From: Myxococcaceae bacterium
Lineage (GTDB): Bacteria; Myxococcota; Myxococcia; Myxococcales; Myxococcaceae
NCBI GenBank assembly: GCA_018262385.1
Contig: JAGSPQ010000195.1
Location: forward strand, 1 to 12,826
Length of the DNA: 12,826 nt
Direction: 5' to 3'
Below, in pieces: positions 12,668-12,826 of this stretch. Position 1 is the stretch's first letter, and every line of letters begins with the position of its first letter. Made by a program: the position numbers and the translations under genes. The notes beneath the pieces were generated by a model. It ran no database searches, had not been told where the DNA came from, and was given only the letters and a program-made list of their open reading frames with translations.

Positions 12668-12826
12668 AGCGCGCAGCTGGCCCAGGCCGGGTTGCACCAG
12701 CTCACGTCGCGAAGGACAGTGCGCTGCGCGTCGGTGGACCAGGTCACCCCGTCGGTGGAGTACGAGAGGGTGTACTTGAGCGCGCTCCACTTGCTGCCGT
12801 ACCAGAGGGTGTCGCGGGGCAGCTCG
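12664..12826 (-). CDS. C-terminal 53 residues of a secreted-type protein, cut at the window edge
   Basis: Reading from the right edge on the minus strand, one frame is open for 53 codons to a TAG at 12664-12666. The peptide is ELPRDTLWYGSKWSALKYTL, then SYSTDGVTWSTDAQRTVL, then RDVSWCNPAWASCAL. It has many Trp/Tyr/Thr/Ser and two Cys near the end. That composition, with STDGVTW, looks like an extracellular beta-sheet protein (exo-sialidase/BNR-like or Ig-like repeats have STDGGxTW), but the fragment is too short to assign. The N-terminal part lies beyond 12826. Its TAG overlaps the TAG of the FGE-like lipoprotein gene in the shared palindrome CTAG. Confidence 0.7.
   Translation of the reverse strand, partial: ELPRDTLWYGSKWSALKYTLSYSTDGVTWSTDAQRTVLRDVSWCNPAWASCAL

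Noticed and set aside
1..12826. tRNA, rRNA, CRISPR array, insertion sequence, prophage or toxin-antitoxin genes
   Set aside because: No tRNA-like cloverleaf, regularly spaced repeats, transposase or integrase motifs, or terminal inverted repeats were found on either strand by eye.

Overview
The window is high-GC DNA with dense, GC-rich third codon positions. The gene content points to a Myxococcota (myxobacterial) chromosome: two lipoproteins with Ala/Asp/Gly linkers or fibronectin repeats, a C-terminal domain of the AgmX/PglI type seen in myxobacterial proteins, an unusual ECF sigma locus, and a protein with a histone-H1-like tail. I see no tRNA, rRNA, CRISPR array, insertion sequence or phage gene. 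It reads as ordinary chromosome with several unusual domain architectures. The assignment to Myxococcota is inference; no marker gene is present.

Layout. (1) 168-3916, plus strand: a six-repeat fibronectin-III lipoprotein, a zinc-ribbon protein and an EamA/DMT transporter, packed 5 and 8 bp apart, then an unrecognised 162-aa protein with its own likely promoter. (2) 3918-7381, minus strand: an operon read from right to left. It encodes a single-pass membrane protein (zinc-binding anti-sigma motif, VIT domain, incomplete vWA domain, AgmX/PglI-like C-terminus), then an ECF sigma factor, then a two-TM membrane protein. (3) 7502-8299, plus, divergent from that operon: a DJ-1/PfpI-family protein with an acidic spacer and an Arg/Lys/Pro/Ala tail. 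(4) 8410-9326, minus: a winged-helix plus STAS-like (DUF4325) protein whose stop overlaps the start of a DUF2721 membrane protein. (5) 9383-11671, minus: a cold-shock-type cluster of CspA-family protein, 61-aa basic protein, RhlE-like DEAD-box helicase and an unrecognised 148-aa protein. (6) 11819-12667, plus: a lipoprotein with a formylglycine-generating-enzyme-like domain. Its stop codon overlaps that of a partial, minus-strand secreted-type protein running off the right edge.

How the parts may work together. The 3918-7381 operon looks like a transmembrane signalling unit: the cytoplasmic N-terminus of the VIT/vWA protein would hold the sigma factor, and its envelope domains would sense or bind something. 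The cold-shock cluster pairs an RNA chaperone with an RNA helicase. Both have stem-loops in their leaders; the helicase stem-loop buries its Shine-Dalgarno sequence, which suggests RNA-structure control. Several starts lacking a Shine-Dalgarno sequence have a -10-like TAnnnT hexamer 6-10 nt upstream, suggesting leaderless or near-leaderless transcripts.

Strongest leads: the anti-sigma/VIT/vWA/AgmX fusion with its sigma factor, the apparent loss of the vWA metal-site strand in it, the DJ-1 protein with a histone-like tail, and the structured leaders of the cold-shock cluster.
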